From positions 1-13,858 of the forward strand of contig JAUXKG010000018.1 of NCBI GenBank assembly GCA_030624355.1: DNA of 13,858 bases, read 5' to 3'. The position numbers were made by a program, and so were the translations under genes. Shown piece by piece: positions 12,714 to 13,858 of the stretch (positions are counted from its first letter, which is position 1; each line of letters opens with the position of its first letter). A model generated the notes under the pieces. The model saw only the letters and a list, made by a program, of their open reading frames with translations. It did not search any database and was not told the origin of the DNA. This stretch comes from Acidobacteriota bacterium (GTDB taxonomy: Bacteria; Acidobacteriota; UBA6911; RPQK01; JADFOI01).

Positions 12714-13858
12714 ATGGCTTCCGCGACAGACAGCGAGTCGATGGGCGCTCCCGAGGATCTGGTTGAAACAGTGAATCCTCGAGAAGAGAGCACGCCGCCC
12801 ATAATTGAAGACTCGCAGGAATTGGATTACGAAACCATGATGGAGGCGTACAACGAAAGCTTCCAGAACATCTCGGAGGGTGAAGTTGTTACCGGGACGG
12901 TCCTGAAGGTGACCGATTCGAAGGTAGTGGTCGACGTCGGGTTCAAATCAGAAGGGTCGATTTCATTAGAGGAATTTAGTGATGAAGGGCGCCCACCCGA
13001 AGTCAAGCCCGGTGACCGGGTGGACGTGTTGCTGGTCAGCACGGAAGACCGCCGGGGCCACCTGGTGGTTTCCAGGCAGAAGGCCCAGCGAATGAAAGTT
13101 TGGGATTCGATCGAGCAAGCCTATCACGATCAGTCAATCATCACTGGTCGTGTCATCGAGAGAATAAAAGGGGGACTGGCGGTGGATGTGGGGATTAGAG
13201 CCTTCCTGCCCGGCTCGCAGGTTGACCTTCACCCCACACGCAATCTCGACAGGTGGTGCGGCGAGGAGATCCGCCTGCGCGTTATCAAGGTGAACAAGCG
13301 AAGGGGCAATATTGTTCTGTCTCGTAAGGCCGTGCTGGAGGATGAATACTACAGGCTCAAGGAAGAGACCCTTAAGAATCTGGAAGAAGGAGAAATTGTT
13401 ACCGGCATCGTCAAGAATATTACGGACTACGGCGCCTTCGTGGATTTGGGGGGCATCGATGGGCTGTTGCACATCACGGACATGTCCTGGGGGAGGGTAA
13501 ATCACCCTTCAGACCTGTTCAAGGTGGCGGACGAACTCAATGTCAAGATTCTCAAGTTTGATCGATTGGAGGAAAAGGTTTCTCTTGGATACAAGCAGCT
13601 GACGGGGGATCCTTGGATGGCCGCCGCCAAACGCTATTCGAGAGGAGCTCGAATCGATGCTAAGGTCGTCAGCTTGACGGATTACGGGGCCTTCGTGGAG
13701 TTGGAAGAGGGCGTTGAAGGCCTCATTCACATTTCTGAGATGACTTGGAATAAGCGAATCAAGCACCCCTCCAAACTTCTGCAGGTGGGTGAGGCGGTCG
13801 AGGCGGTCGTCCTGGAAATTGACACTGATGCCCGTAGAATATCATTGGGCATGAAACA
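12714..13858 (+). CDS. rpsA: 30S ribosomal protein S1, 3' partial
   Basis: The frame is open from ATG 12714 to the right edge (381 full codons), so the gene continues outside. Four S1 RNA-binding domains are visible at about residues 55-122, 140-205, 225-294 and 310-381. The third and fourth have the canonical T-D-Y-G-A-F-V and G-L-x-H-I-(T/S)-(D/E)-M-(S/T)-W core. The first two diverge (D-S-K-V-V-V-D-V-G; K-G-G-L-A-V-D-V-G), as in the ribosome-anchoring domains of S1. S1 helps load mRNA on the 30S subunit; bacterial S1 usually has four to six such domains. An acidic, low-complexity tail of about 40 residues precedes domain one. The start has a strong AGAGGAGG nine bases upstream, and the gene is preceded by a promoter and long leader. 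Confidence 0.95.
   Translation, partial: MASATDSESMGAPEDLVETVNPREESTPPIIEDSQELDYETMMEAYNESFQNISEGEVVTGTVLKVTDSKVVVDVGFKSEGSISLEEFSDEGRPPEVKPGDRVDVLLVSTEDRRGHLVVSRQKAQRMKVWDSIEQAYHDQSIITGRVIERIKGGLAVDVGIRAFLPGSQVDLHPTRNLDRWCGEEIRLRVIKVNKRRGNIVLSRKAVLEDEYYRLKEETLKNLEEGEIVTGIVKNITDYGAFVDLGGIDGLLHITDMSWGRVNHPSDLFKVADELNVKILKFDRLEEKVSLGYKQLTGDPWMAAAKRYSRGARIDAKVVSLTDYGAFVELEEGVEGLIHISEMTWNKRIKHPSKLLQVGEAVEAVVLEIDTDARRISLGMK

Noticed and set aside
1..13858. CRISPR arrays, tRNA/rRNA genes, insertion sequences, phage genes
   Set aside because: No regularly spaced repeats, cloverleaf-like sequences, transposase or phage proteins were seen on either strand.

Overview
The window looks like chromosomal DNA of an acidobacterium or a close relative. 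The strongest marker is the secreted protein at 7662-9095, which has the layout of the von Willebrand factor A family that is greatly expanded in Acidobacteria. The rest is mostly housekeeping: translation factors, amino-acid and folate metabolism, and RNase HII. There are no tRNA or rRNA genes, CRISPR arrays or transposases that I can see.

The most notable item is at the left edge. Reading frame 1 is open from base 1 to the stop at 1066-1068 except for a single TGA at 148-150. That TGA sits exactly where iodothyronine deiodinases carry selenocysteine (context T-Sec-P-P-F). It is followed by a hairpin (170-184, with a possible lower stem at 163-165/192-194) whose geometry fits a bacterial SECIS element. 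I read 1-1068 as one 5'-truncated gene for a deiodinase-like selenoprotein with a C-terminal domain resembling the DsbD alpha domain (C-x6-C). A standard ORF caller would split it and report only the part after the TGA. TGA is a normal stop in other genes here (the UbiD-like gene, pcm, folE, the DUF374 gene), so the recoding would be local.

Layout. 1-1068 (+) selenoprotein. 1244-2824 (+) UbiD-family decarboxylase. 6013 to 2900 (-) probable operon rnhB, pcm, sodium:solute symporter, with pcm and the symporter joined by an ATGA overlap. 6147-7623 (+) a prephenate dehydrogenase gene with a probably leaderless mRNA, then a DUF374 acyltransferase. 12279 to 7662 (-) one long co-directional run: rpmE (L31), prfA (RF1), prmC (the methyltransferase that acts on release factors), a HIT protein, folE, and the VWFA protein, the last two joined by another ATGA overlap. 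From 12714 (+) to the right edge, rpsA (ribosomal protein S1), 3'-truncated and with no stop inside the window.

Non-coding structure is concentrated in three places. The divergent rnhB/tyrA gap (6014-6146) has a palindromic -10 region and a 9-bp direct repeat. A perfect 11-bp inverted repeat lies between the HIT gene and folE (9666-9691). The divergent rpmE/rpsA gap (12280-12713) holds a good sigma70-type promoter for rpsA, a roughly 227-nt leader with a GNRA-capped hairpin next to the ribosome binding site, and a weaker promoter for the rpmE operon.
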